DNA from: WS-11 sp964405235 | Lineage (GTDB): Bacteria; Eisenbacteria; RBG-16-71-46 | Length of the DNA: 64,000 nucleotides | Assembly (NCBI GenBank): GCA_964405235.1 | Contig: CAYONG010000285.1 | Span: 6,329 to 70,328, forward strand | Reading direction: 5' to 3' | Part shown: piece by piece, positions 17,443-25,932 of the stretch | Position numbering within the stretch: the stretch's first letter is position 1 | How the letters are laid out: each line of letters opens with the position of its first letter | Notes under the pieces: model-generated | Seen by the model: only the letters and a program-made list of their open reading frames with translations | Told to the model about the DNA's origin: nothing | Databases searched by the model: none | Program-made: the position numbers and the translations under genes

Positions 17443-17788
17443 CGACCGACCCTCCCTGGTTGGCGACGGAGACTGGGCCAGGACCCGGGCATTGGAATCC
17501 CGGGCCCGTGCATGTCTGAAGGGGGAACGCCACGCGGTGCGTGATACCGCTTCGATCCGTGTCGCTTCGATACAGTTACGCGGTGTTCCCGCGCCACGCT
17601 CCCCCGATGCGGCGACCCGGCGTCGGCTGCCGGGTTCAAGTCGGACGGGAGTCTAGGCCAACGACTTCCGGCCTGCACCAGGTTTTTCCGGCGCGGCGGG
17701 ACGAGGGCTCAGGAGGCACCGTAGGCCGCGGCGGAACCTTGACCAACAGCCACCCAGCAGACCCCGCATGCCGCAGCCGGATTGAGAC
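17443..17788. other. intergenic region, no gene seen
   Basis: 346 bases upstream of the SBBP-type gene and downstream of the PreT-like gene. It holds a small inverted repeat (CCCGGG arms, 17484-17489 and 17499-17504, 9-base loop) in the likely 5' leader of the SBBP-type gene, and the second copy of the 18-base repeat. No ORF in either direction looks coding. Confidence 0.5.
17528..17545. repeat. 18-base repeat with inverted CACGC-GGT-GCGTG core (copy 2)
   Basis: Identical to 3432-3449; one further base pair of flank (GA before the repeat) also agrees apart from one mismatch. It lies about 85 bases upstream of the ATG of the SBBP-type secreted gene, where an operator or leader hairpin would be placed. 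Confidence 0.5.
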
Positions 17789-19141
17789 TTACGCGTGCCC
17801 CGCCCGCATCGGGGAGTCGGGCCGGACGGTCACCCCGAGCGCCGCGCAGATGCCGCGTGCCGCCCGCTTGCCCTCCTGCACCGCCGTCACCACCAGCTCG
17901 CCGCCCAGCGCATCGCCGCCGGCGAACACCTTCGGGTTCCCGGTGCGACCGGTCGCCGGGTCCACGACCACGAGACCCTTGTCGTCCACCGCGACGCCGG
18001 GGAAACTGGACACCACCTCGCGCAGCTTCACCTGACCGATCCCGAGCACCACGAGATCGGCGGGAAGCTCGCGGCCATCGGCCAACCGCAGCGCCCTGAG
18101 CGCCCCGCTCGCCTCGCGCACGAACTCCTTCGGCACCGCGCGCTCGAGCAGCAGCACGCCCTCCTTGCGCGCCAGATCCAGCTCGTGCGCGTAGCCGGAC
18201 ATGTCGGCGATCGTACGCCGGTAGACCATCGCGACCTCGGGCACACCGAGCCGCGCCAGCTCGCGCGCGGCGTCGATCGCGGTGTTGCCGCCGCCGATCA
18301 CCAGCGCACGCCGGACGCCGATGAGGGCGAAGCCGGGCTCCAGCTTGAGGCGCTCGATCCATGCGGTGGCGCCGGTCACGCCCGGGCCATCCTCACCCGG
18401 CACGCCGAGCCGCGAGTCCGCGCCGAGCCCGAATCCCAGGAACACCGCATCGTGTTCGCGCAGCAGGTCGGCGGGCGCGACGTCGCGTCCCACTTCGATG
18501 CCGATCTTGATCGCAACCCCGAGCGAGCGGATGAAATCCACCTCGGCAAACGAGCCCTCGACATGCATCTTGTAGGGCGCGACCCCGGTGCTGTTGAGTC
18601 CGCCGGCGACGGTGCGCTTCTCGAACACCGTCACCGCCACGCCTTCCAACGCGAGGTAGCCCGCCACCGCCAGCGAGGCGGGACCCGCGCCCACGCAGGC
18701 GACCTTCTTCCCGGTGGGTGGCACCTTGGCGAGCAGCGTGGCCCCACGGCCTGAATCGAGCGCCTTCTCCACCGCGTAGCGCTGCAGCCGCCCAATCTGG
18801 ATCGGCGGATAGCGGTGCCAGTCGTTGTAGACGCACGCGCCTACGCACAGCACCTCGACCGGGCATACCCGGGCGCACGAGTAACCGAGCAGGTTGGCGG
18901 ACAAGATGGTGCGGGCCGAGCCGCGCAGGTTGCCGGTCGCGATCTTGCGGATGAAGCCGGGGATGTCGATGCCGGTCGGGCAGGCTTGCACGCACGGAGC
19001 GTCGTGGCAGTAGAGGCAGCGGTTGGCCTCCCCCACCGCCTCGCCATCGGCGTAGGTCGGCTTGGCGTCGGGCAGCCGGCGCTCCAGGCGATCGGCGGCG
19101 ATCAACGCGGCGGGCGCGAGCGGCGAGGAAGACTCGTTCAT
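17789..19141 (-). CDS. preT: PreT-like NAD(P)H-dependent dihydropyrimidine dehydrogenase subunit
   Basis: 450 residues from ATG 19141, which overlaps the upstream gene's TGA by 4 bases (ATGA). An upstream open frame extension is out of phase with the real upstream gene and is rejected. Cys42, 45, 50 and 54 in the C-x2-C-x4-C-x3-C-P motif and a second Cys set (C-A-R-V-C-P...C-V-G-A-C) would bind two 4Fe-4S clusters. G-A-G-P-A-S near residue 195 is the FAD site, and I-G-G-G-N-T near residue 285 the NAD(P)H site. This matches the small subunit of dihydropyrimidine dehydrogenase, which passes electrons to PreA to reduce uracil or thymine. The later pathway enzymes lie at 24484-29701, supporting this over glutamate synthase beta (GltD). 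PreA is not in the window. Confidence 0.8.
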   Translation of the reverse strand: MNESSSPLAPAALIAADRLERRLPDAKPTYADGEAVGEANRCLYCHDAPCVQACPTGIDIPGFIRKIATGNLRGSARTILSANLLGYSCARVCPVEVLCVGACVYNDWHRYPPIQIGRLQRYAVEKALDSGRGATLLAKVPPTGKKVACVGAGPASLAVAGYLALEGVAVTVFEKRTVAGGLNSTGVAPYKMHVEGSFAEVDFIRSLGVAIKIGIEVGRDVAPADLLREHDAVFLGFGLGADSRLGVPGEDGPGVTGATAWIERLKLEPGFALIGVRRALVIGGGNTAIDAARELARLGVPEVAMVYRRTIADMSGYAHELDLARKEGVLLLERAVPKEFVREASGALRALRLADGRELPADLVVLGIGQVKLREVVSSFPGVAVDDKGLVVVDPATGRTGNPKVFAGGDALGGELVVTAVQEGKRAARGICAALGVTVRPDSPMRAGHA

Positions 19142-19773
19142 CGCCGCGCCGCACTCCGGCGCTGCTGGGTGCACTGCAGGGTGAGATCCTCCTCCACGTT
19201 CGCCGATATCCCCGGGATGACGCCGCCGAGGCCGCGCTTCGCCCACTGCAACCGCGAGAGCGCCGCGCACGGCTTGCCGTCCCGCACACGCAACTCCAGC
19301 CCTTCCATGAAGCCGGCCAGCGCCGCGTAACGGTGCTCCGGCGCCGGTGCCCGGATGGCGAGCACCAGCAGGCTGTCGCCCCAGTCGGCCGCCTCGGAAA
19401 GCCGGCCGTGCTTCGACATGCGGTCGGATGCCCGGCGGTAAGTCTCGATCCCGAGCATCATCAGGCTCGGGTCCATCGCCCCGCCGCTCACGCTCGCCTG
19501 TGACCGCGCGGCGCGAAACAGATGCACCGCGCGATCCAAGCGGTCGGCCTGAAGCGCGCGCTCGATCCGCTCCCGCTCGCGCCGCGCGATCAGGCGCGCG
19601 ACCCCCTTCTCCCAGCGCATGAGGGGCTGGAAGCCTTCGAGCCAGCGGATCTCGTCGTCGTAGAGCCCGCGCCCGTGCGTGATCCATGCGCCGCCGAAGG
19701 CACCGGCCTCGGCAAAGAGCGCGGCGACCGCGATCGCCAGCGCCAGGGTGAGAAGCACGACCAGCGGCTTCAT
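19138..19773 (-). CDS. membrane-anchored hypothetical protein
   Basis: 211 residues, not recognised. One hydrophobic N-terminal segment (residues about 3-25) looks like an uncleaved anchor or signal. The rest is mostly helical with many Arg/Glu pairs (R-R-E-R-E-R-I-E-R-A-L) and could be a TPR-like or coiled domain outside the membrane. Its TGA overlaps the ATG of the PreT-like gene by 4 bases, so the two are translationally coupled. A functional link with pyrimidine reduction is not otherwise supported. Confidence 0.65.
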   Translation of the reverse strand: MKPLVVLLTLALAIAVAALFAEAGAFGGAWITHGRGLYDDEIRWLEGFQPLMRWEKGVARLIARRERERIERALQADRLDRAVHLFRAARSQASVSGGAMDPSLMMLGIETYRRASDRMSKHGRLSEAADWGDSLLVLAIRAPAPEHRYAALAGFMEGLELRVRDGKPCAALSRLQWAKRGLGGVIPGISANVEEDLTLQCTQQRRSAARR

Positions 19774-20104
19774 CGCATCATGCCCCGCGCCGGCCGGGGG
19801 TCTTGGGGTTCATGGGTCTCCTCCGGGCCAGGGGCGGCCGCGGCGTTCGTCGTCCGGAATCGTGCTCCGGGCAGGATCGCCCGTGCGGATCGGCACCACA
19901 TCGGCGATGTTGGCCCCGCCGGGCCGACATGATGCCACCTTTGCCGACCGCACGAAACCCCGTGCCGACGGGCTCTGCCCGGAGGGTGTAATCTGCTGCT
20001 GGCCGGATTCGCCAGCGTCGAGCGACGTCGGCAGACCGCGCGCGAACGTGGCTGGACGCGTTCGTCGGGCTCTATCGCCTCAAGCCGCAATCGGGAGGAA
20101 GTTG
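19774..20104. other. divergent intergenic region with hairpin
   Basis: 331 bases between divergent genes, with no convincing ORF. ATGTTGGCCC (19907-19916) and GGGCCGACAT (19921-19930) form a 10-pair stem with one G-T wobble and a 4-base CGCC loop. The plus-strand end carries the GGGAGGAAG ribosome binding site of the next gene. The hairpin has no T-tract, so it is more likely an operator or leader structure than a terminator. Confidence 0.45.
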
Positions 20105-21004
20105 ATGAGGACATTGGTACTGATCGGAGTCATCGCCATGGTCGCCATGTCATCTTCGCCCTTGCGCGCCGCCGACGAGGGGCCGCTGGATTCGCTGGTC
20201 GCGAACGAGCGCGCGTTCGCGGCCCTGTCGGTGGCGAAAGGGATGAGAGAGGCCTTCCTCACCTATCTCGCCGAGGACGCCGTCCTGTTCCAGCCGCGGG
20301 CGGTCAACGGGCGCAAGGTCTGGGAGGGGCGACCGGCGTCGGCTGCGACGCTCAAATGGGAGCCGGCCTTCGCCGCCGTCTCCTCGTCCGGCGACATGGG
20401 CTATACCACCGGGCCATGGGAGTACCAGCCCGCGGCGGACAGCGCTGGCACGCCGTCGCCGCCGGAGAGCTACCTCTACGGCCAATTCAACTCGGTATGG
20501 AAGAAGGAAAAGGGCGCCGGGTGGCGCGTGCTCGCCGACATCGGCGTGACCCACCCGAATCCGGGGCGCAGCGGAGTCGGCAACGGGGGGTTCACCGCGG
20601 GACCGACGCTCAGGGTCCGCACGATGAAGAGCGGACGCCCGAACCTTCCCGAGGAAGACCAGCGACTGTCGAAGGCGATGCGCTCCACAGGCCCCAGCGA
20701 GGCGCTGGCCGCCCACGCGGCGTTGGATCTGCGCGTCAACTCGGAAGGGCGGTTGCCCGCGGTCGGGCTCGAAGCGGCGCAGGCGCGGTTCGACTCGCTC
20801 GGAGGCTTCTACGAGTTCAGGACCGAGGGCTCCGGGATCGCCCGCTCGGGTGATCTCGGGTTCTCATACGGCCTCGCCGAGCACTTTCTCGCCGCGAACG
20901 CGGCGCCCGCCGACTCCGGTGCTTTCCTGCACGTCTGGCGACTGGAAGGCGGCCGATTCTGGCGGCTCGCCTTGGCTGTGCTCAATCCGCTGACGCGCCG
21001 GTAG
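20105..21004 (+). CDS. exported NTF2-like (SnoaL/DUF4440-type) protein
   Basis: 299 residues from ATG 20105, chosen for the GGGAGGAAG 4 bases upstream; a longer open frame upstream has no such site. Signal peptide 1-22 (S-P-L-R-A-A cleavage). Residues about 28-160 fit the DUF4440-style NTF2 fold (N-E-R-A-F-A-A, then Y-L-A-E-D-A-V-L-F, then G-D-M-G-Y-T-T-G). The second half (about 195-299) looks like a diverged repeat of the same fold (S-G-D-L-G-F-S-Y-G). No catalytic role can be assigned. A similar NTF2-like region is fused to the amidohydrolase at 22652-24487. Confidence 0.72.
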   Translation: MRTLVLIGVIAMVAMSSSPLRAADEGPLDSLVANERAFAALSVAKGMREAFLTYLAEDAVLFQPRAVNGRKVWEGRPASAATLKWEPAFAAVSSSGDMGYTTGPWEYQPAADSAGTPSPPESYLYGQFNSVWKKEKGAGWRVLADIGVTHPNPGRSGVGNGGFTAGPTLRVRTMKSGRPNLPEEDQRLSKAMRSTGPSEALAAHAALDLRVNSEGRLPAVGLEAAQARFDSLGGFYEFRTEGSGIARSGDLGFSYGLAEHFLAANAAPADSGAFLHVWRLEGGRFWRLALAVLNPLTRR

Positions 21005-21050
21005 GCAGGGAACGGGGCGGTATGTCGCCACGCTTCGCCCGGGCGGAAGG

Positions 21051-22628
21051 ATGACACGGGCGGAGAGGCGGGCGCTGACCGCGGCGACGACGCGGAACTC
21101 GGCGCGCGCTGCGGCCCTTGATTCCGGCAGCCTCCCGGGGGTGCCCTCCCCTGCGATCATCGCCGGCGGCATCGCGGCGGCGGCGGTGTTCCTCATCGCC
21201 TTCGCGCGCCTGTGGGTCTACGTCCTCGACGACACCTACATCTCGCTGCGCTACGCGCAGCATCTCGCCGCAGGCCAGGGGCTGGTCTACAACCCGGGCG
21301 AGCGGGTCGAGGGCTACAGCAACTTCCTCTGGACGGTGCTGCTCGCTCTGCCCCACGCGCTGCGCATCCCGCCGGTCCCGTTCCTCAAGGTCGTCCTCGC
21401 GCTCGCCGCGCTCGCGACCGCCTGGGCCACCATGCGTCTTGGCCGGGCGAGCGGCCTCACGTCGGCCGACCCCCGCGACCGCTGGCTGGCGTGGGCGCCG
21501 GGCTGGCTCTTTCTCGTCACGCCGCTGGTGATCGAGCGCACCGCCGATGGCCTCGAGACCATCCCCTTCACCCTGTTGCTGGTGATGGCGGTGTCCTGGT
21601 CGCTCGAGGAGGGTCGCTCGGCACGATCCCCCCGGCTGGGCCTCGCGCTGGCCGCCCTGGCGATGATGCGCCCCGATGGTGTCATGTTCGCCCCGCTCCT
21701 GCTCGGGATCGCGGCCATCCGCGGCGCGCACGTGCGTCAAATCGCGCGCACGGCATTGGTATTCATCGCCCCGTTCACGCTCTTCATGCTTGCACGCCAC
21801 GCGTACTACGGCGACTGGCTCCCGAACACGTTTTACGCCAAGCGCGGCGGCGGCTTTGTGTGGACGGTCGGCTGGGAGAGCGCCCGAGCGTTTCTGGCCG
21901 TCAATGGCGGCTGGGCGTGGCTCGCCGCAGTCCCGGCGCTGGTGTGGCGACGGAGCCGCGGCGCCGCGTGGCTTCTGATGTCCGTGGTGGCGACCCGCGT
22001 CGCGTTCCACGTCTGGGCCGGCGGCGAGTGGGTCGGGCGCTACCGGTTCCTGCTCCCAACCCTGCCGTTCCTCTACCTGCTCGTCGCCGCCGGCGTGGCC
22101 GCGCTGCGGACGCGCGCCTTCCGCCCTTACGCGGCCGCCGCGGCCGGCCTGCTGCTCGTCGGGCCGGGTTGGCTCGCCTACCCGACCCGCGAAGCCGACG
22201 CGCTCGCCTACGGGAGGGGATTGAACGCGGCCCACGGGGCGCTCGGGCGCGCGGTGAACTCCGGCACGGCGCCCGACGCGTTGATCGCGATGGATGACGC
22301 CGGCCTCGGCCCCTACCTCTCGCGCCGGCGCAACCTGGACATGCTGGGGCTGAACGACCGACACATCGCGCGCCTGTCGGGGCGCTTCAGCTACAAGGTG
22401 GACGTCCCTTACGTGCTGGGTCGCTCACCCGACCTCATCGTTCTCGTCTCGTCGGTGGCGGATCCGACCCGCGCGGAGCACCTGCCACTTCCCGGCCACG
22501 CGGCGCTGGCGGCGGACTCGACCTTCCATGCCCACTACGAGTTCGTGCGCGTGTATACGATGCGGCCGAACTATCACCTGGGCGTCTTCCGCCGGCGCGA
22601 CTCACGGGCGGTGCCGGCGGATTTCTAA
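21051..22628 (+). CDS. GT-C-fold polytopic membrane glycosyltransferase-like protein
   Basis: 525 residues with about ten hydrophobic helices. After the first helix comes D-D-T-Y-I-S-L-R-Y-A, the external acidic motif of GT-C enzymes that use polyprenyl-phosphate sugars (ArnT/GT39-like), and further on E-G-Y-S-N-F-L-W. The soluble C-terminus has G-L-N-D-R-H-I-A. Likely transfers a sugar to a lipid or protein on the periplasmic side; donor and acceptor unknown. ATG 21051 follows GCGGAAGG directly, an unusually tight spacing, so the true start may lie slightly downstream. Convergent with the amidohydrolase gene, 23 bases apart. Confidence 0.75.
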   Translation: MTRAERRALTAATTRNSARAAALDSGSLPGVPSPAIIAGGIAAAAVFLIAFARLWVYVLDDTYISLRYAQHLAAGQGLVYNPGERVEGYSNFLWTVLLALPHALRIPPVPFLKVVLALAALATAWATMRLGRASGLTSADPRDRWLAWAPGWLFLVTPLVIERTADGLETIPFTLLLVMAVSWSLEEGRSARSPRLGLALAALAMMRPDGVMFAPLLLGIAAIRGAHVRQIARTALVFIAPFTLFMLARHAYYGDWLPNTFYAKRGGGFVWTVGWESARAFLAVNGGWAWLAAVPALVWRRSRGAAWLLMSVVATRVAFHVWAGGEWVGRYRFLLPTLPFLYLLVAAGVAALRTRAFRPYAAAAAGLLLVGPGWLAYPTREADALAYGRGLNAAHGALGRAVNSGTAPDALIAMDDAGLGPYLSRRRNLDMLGLNDRHIARLSGRFSYKVDVPYVLGRSPDLIVLVSSVADPTRAEHLPLPGHAALAADSTFHAHYEFVRVYTMRPNYHLGVFRRRDSRAVPADF

Positions 22629-22651
22629 GCCGTTCGCGCGGCACCCGGGCG

Positions 22652-24487
22652 CTACCGCCGAATCGCCGCCTGCATCTCCGCGAGCGAGCGTGCCACGCCG
22701 CCGCGCACCACCCACGCCACCCGGCGCAGGTTCGCGACGTCGCGCATGGGGTCGGCGGCGACGAGAAGCAGGTCCGCGAGCTTGCCGGGCTCGACCGTGC
22801 CGAAATCGGCTTCGCGCCCCATCGCCCGGGCTCCGTTTCGGGTCGCGGCGACGATGATGTCCATCGGCCGCATCCCGGCGCGTTGCATCCATTCCATCTC
22901 GGCGTGGATCGCAGGGCCATGGAGCGTGAGCGGATTACCGGCATCGGTGCCCATCGCGATCGGGATGCCCGCCCGGTGCACGCGGAGCAGGTTGTCATCC
23001 ATGGTGCGATGAAGGCTGTCGGTGGCGGTTTGCCGCGGCACCGCCCGCCGTTGCCCGAGGCGGCGCGCGGTCGTGGGCGTCGCGGCCAGGTGGGCCAGCG
23101 TGAGCGAGTCGACCACGCCGTTGGGATCATCCACGGCCGGCGGCGTGCCGTTGGTGACCGATTCCGCCATCCGCACGTAACCGTCGCGCACCGAGAGCGT
23201 TGGACAGTAGAGCGCTCCGTTATGCCGGCAGAGGTCGAGGAACTCGTCGTCCACCGGCAGGTCCTGGACGCTGTGCACCAGCAGCCTCGCCCCGGCCCGC
23301 AGCGCCACCTTGGCTTCGCGCAGCCCGGTCGCGTGCACGATGAGCGGCAGGCCCGCGCGCCGCGCCGCTTCGCCCGCAGCGAGCACCGCGCGCTCCAAGG
23401 CCGCGAAGTCGCTCCCCGCGCGCACGATGAACCACACCTTGACCGCGTCGGCACCGATGGCCTTGAGGTACCTCACGCCTTCATGGGCGCTCGCGGAATC
23501 GCGCAGGACCATGAACTGGCGTTCGGCCGGCAGGTTGAGCCAGTGGTCGACCGTCGTGAGCAGCGGCCCGGCGGTCGAGACGTGGGGCGCCTCGGTGCTG
23601 TGCTCGGCGTCGTCACGCATGCGCAGCGTCCACGGATACCCGCCCACGTCGAACACGGCGGTCACCCCCGAGGCAAGCCACGCACGGTGGAATCTCTCGG
23701 GGTGGGCCTGGAGACGCGCCTCGACCGCGTCATACGGATGTTCGGCCCGCAGATCGAGCGCGTCCGGCCGCCCATCGGCCCAGCCGGTCTGCGAGTAGTG
23801 GACGTGCGCGTCCACCAATCCGGGAAGCACCCACATGCCGCGGGCATCGAGCGTTTCCACACCGGCAGGCACCGGGCAGTGCGCGCGCGGCCCCGCGCAC
23901 TCGATCCGGCCATCGCGGATGACGATGACCGCGTCCCGGACCGGCTGGCCTCCGGTCCCATCCACGAGCGTCGCCCCGACGATGGCCCGCGGTGGCGGCG
24001 GCACTCCGGGGAGCGCCGCGAAGGCGCTGGTCACGGCGATCCTCCACCCGTCGGGCGTCGCGACGAAGACGCGCTCGGAGAGGCCGGTCTGCTCGACCGC
24101 GCCGTAACGCACACGGTAGCGGTAGGTGCCGTAGACCACTCCCGCTCTGATCGGAGCGAGCCGAAGGTCGAGCGCTTCAAAATGATCGGGCCACCCGCGT
24201 CCCGCCGACGAGTCGAGCGCGGCGTATCCGAACGCGATGCCCGTCGAGCCGGTGCGCGCCAGACCTTTGGAGCGCAGGTAGCACGCGAGGTACGCATCGC
24301 GATCGCGGCGGCGGATGGCATCGAGGTTGGAATCGAATACGCGCCGGGCGGCGGCGATGTCGGTGGCGGCCACCGAGTCGCCAGAGTCAACCCGCTGCGC
24401 CCAGGCGCGGTCCGTCGGCGTCCAGGCCACAAGCGTGGCGAGAAACGCCAGCACGAGTAGCCTGGCCCGGCCGGGCGGGTGCCTCAA
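22652..24487 (-). CDS. exported amidohydrolase with N-terminal NTF2-like domain
   Basis: 611 residues if started at TTG 24487, which overlaps the dihydropyrimidinase TGA by 4 bases and has AGGTGGG just upstream; an in-frame GTG 11 codons later is the alternative. There is a signal peptide (cleavage near R-A-W-A-Q). Residues about 38-165 resemble an NTF2/DUF4440-type domain. Residues about 170-605 are an imidazolonepropionase/prolidase-like amidohydrolase: metal ligands D-A-H-V-H-Y, the bridging-Lys region A-V-K-V-W-F, His in V-H-A-T-G and V-H-S-V, and Asp in M-G-T-D-A-G. All are present, so it should be active. It is the last gene of the four-gene operon that begins with beta-ureidopropionase, but its export argues for a separate substrate. 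Substrate unknown. Confidence 0.82.
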   Translation of the reverse strand: MRHPPGRARLLVLAFLATLVAWTPTDRAWAQRVDSGDSVAATDIAAARRVFDSNLDAIRRRDRDAYLACYLRSKGLARTGSTGIAFGYAALDSSAGRGWPDHFEALDLRLAPIRAGVVYGTYRYRVRYGAVEQTGLSERVFVATPDGWRIAVTSAFAALPGVPPPPRAIVGATLVDGTGGQPVRDAVIVIRDGRIECAGPRAHCPVPAGVETLDARGMWVLPGLVDAHVHYSQTGWADGRPDALDLRAEHPYDAVEARLQAHPERFHRAWLASGVTAVFDVGGYPWTLRMRDDAEHSTEAPHVSTAGPLLTTVDHWLNLPAERQFMVLRDSASAHEGVRYLKAIGADAVKVWFIVRAGSDFAALERAVLAAGEAARRAGLPLIVHATGLREAKVALRAGARLLVHSVQDLPVDDEFLDLCRHNGALYCPTLSVRDGYVRMAESVTNGTPPAVDDPNGVVDSLTLAHLAATPTTARRLGQRRAVPRQTATDSLHRTMDDNLLRVHRAGIPIAMGTDAGNPLTLHGPAIHAEMEWMQRAGMRPMDIIVAATRNGARAMGREADFGTVEPGKLADLLLVAADPMRDVANLRRVAWVVRGGVARSLAEMQAAIRR

Positions 24488-25917
24488 CCCACCTGCCCCG
24501 CCGCCGTCACGCTCTCGGGATGCGACGGGCCGCTCTTCGTCACTTCGCGTCTGATGAAGCGGCCGGCGCCACGCTCGACCTCGAGCTTGCCGTCACGGAA
24601 CTGGACCCGGCCGTTGACGACCACGTGCGTCGGCTTCCCGCGCACCTTGAACCCCTCGAAGATGTTGCGGTCGCATTTAGAGTGATGGGTCTTCGCGCTC
24701 CGCACGCCCTCGCTCGTCGGGTCGTAGAGCACCAGGTCTGCGTCGCTCCCCACCGCGACGGTGCCCTTGCGCGGATAGAGACCGAAGATCCGGGCCGGGT
24801 TGGTGCTGCCGAGCGCCACCATGCGCTGCAGGTCGAAGTGCCCCTCGCACACGCCATGTGTGTAGAGGAGCTGCAGGCGATCCTCGATGCCGGCGGCGCC
24901 GTTCGGGATACGGGTGAAGTCGTCCTTGCCCATCCGCTTCTGCTCCATGGTGAACGGGCAGTGATCGGTGCCGATCGAGTCGAGCATGCCGCTCGTGAGC
25001 CCGGTCCACAGCGCGTCGTGATGGCCCACGTTGGGCGGGCGGATCGGGGGGCTCATGACGTAGGCCGAGCCCTCGAAGTCCGGCTTCGCGAATACGCTGT
25101 CGTCCAACATTAGATATTGCGGGCAGGTCTCGCCGTAGCACCGCTGCCCGCGCAGCTTGGCGCGTTCGAGCGCCTGAACCGACTCCTTGCAGGTCATGTG
25201 CACGATGTAGGCGCGCGTGCCGTGCAGGTGCGCCATCATCAGCGCGCGCTCGGTGGCCTCGCCCTCGACCGCGCTCGGACGCGAGACCGGGTGGTACTCG
25301 GGCCCAAGCTTGCCCGCCGCGACCAGCTCCTTCTGGAGATTGAACACCACGTCACCGTTCTCGGCGTGCACGGCGACGACCGCGCCCAGCTTCGCGGCCT
25401 GCTTCATGACCTGGTAGAGCTCACCGTCGTCCACCATGATGGCGCCCTTGTAAGCCATGAACACCTTGAACGATGTGATGCCGTGCTCCTGGACCACCGC
25501 GCGCATCTCCCCGGCGGTCTTGTCCGTCCAACCGGTGATCGCCATGTGGTAGCTGTGGTCTACCGGCGACTTCCGGCTGCGCTCCTGCCAGATGTTCAAT
25601 CCCTCAAGCAGTGACTGGCCCCGGGCCGGGATGCAGAAATCGATGAAGCAGGTGGTGCCGCCCGCGACACCCGAGGCAGGCCCGGTGAAGAAGTCGTCGG
25701 CCGACACCGTGCCCATGAACGGCAGCTCCATGTGCACGTGCGGATCGATGAACCCGGGGAGCACGAATTGCCCCGAAGCGTCGAGCACCTCGTCCTTCGC
25801 GCCCCGCTTCTCGATGTTCTCACCGATCGCGACCACGCGGCCGCCTTCGCAGTAGACATCGGCGACGAACCGGTCGGCCGCGGTCACGATCTCGCCGTTC
25901 TTGATGAGCAGTCCCAT
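24484..25917 (-). CDS. hydA: dihydropyrimidinase (D-hydantoinase)
   Basis: 477 residues. Hydrolyses 5,6-dihydrouracil or dihydrothymine to N-carbamoyl-beta-alanine or its methyl form, step two of reductive pyrimidine catabolism, in the cytoplasm. The dinuclear zinc site is complete: His60 and His62 (D-P-H-V-H-M), the Lys151 expected to be carbamylated (F-K-V-F-M-A-Y-K), His184, His240 and Asp318 (G-T-D-H-C). The length is normal for the family. ATG 25917 lies 15 bases after the stop of the upstream unknown gene. The neighbouring beta-ureidopropionase and the PreT-like subunit make the pyrimidine role more likely than general hydantoinase or allantoinase activity. Confidence 0.92.
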   Translation of the reverse strand: MGLLIKNGEIVTAADRFVADVYCEGGRVVAIGENIEKRGAKDEVLDASGQFVLPGFIDPHVHMELPFMGTVSADDFFTGPASGVAGGTTCFIDFCIPARGQSLLEGLNIWQERSRKSPVDHSYHMAITGWTDKTAGEMRAVVQEHGITSFKVFMAYKGAIMVDDGELYQVMKQAAKLGAVVAVHAENGDVVFNLQKELVAAGKLGPEYHPVSRPSAVEGEATERALMMAHLHGTRAYIVHMTCKESVQALERAKLRGQRCYGETCPQYLMLDDSVFAKPDFEGSAYVMSPPIRPPNVGHHDALWTGLTSGMLDSIGTDHCPFTMEQKRMGKDDFTRIPNGAAGIEDRLQLLYTHGVCEGHFDLQRMVALGSTNPARIFGLYPRKGTVAVGSDADLVLYDPTSEGVRSAKTHHSKCDRNIFEGFKVRGKPTHVVVNGRVQFRDGKLEVERGAGRFIRREVTKSGPSHPESVTAAGQVG

Positions 25918-25932
25918 GAGCCCCCCGCGCGA

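Noticed and set aside
19142..19687. N-terminal extension of the PreT-like gene
   Set aside because: It overlaps the 211-residue hypothetical in another frame, is Arg-rich, and the ATGA overlap at 19138-19141 gives a natural start.
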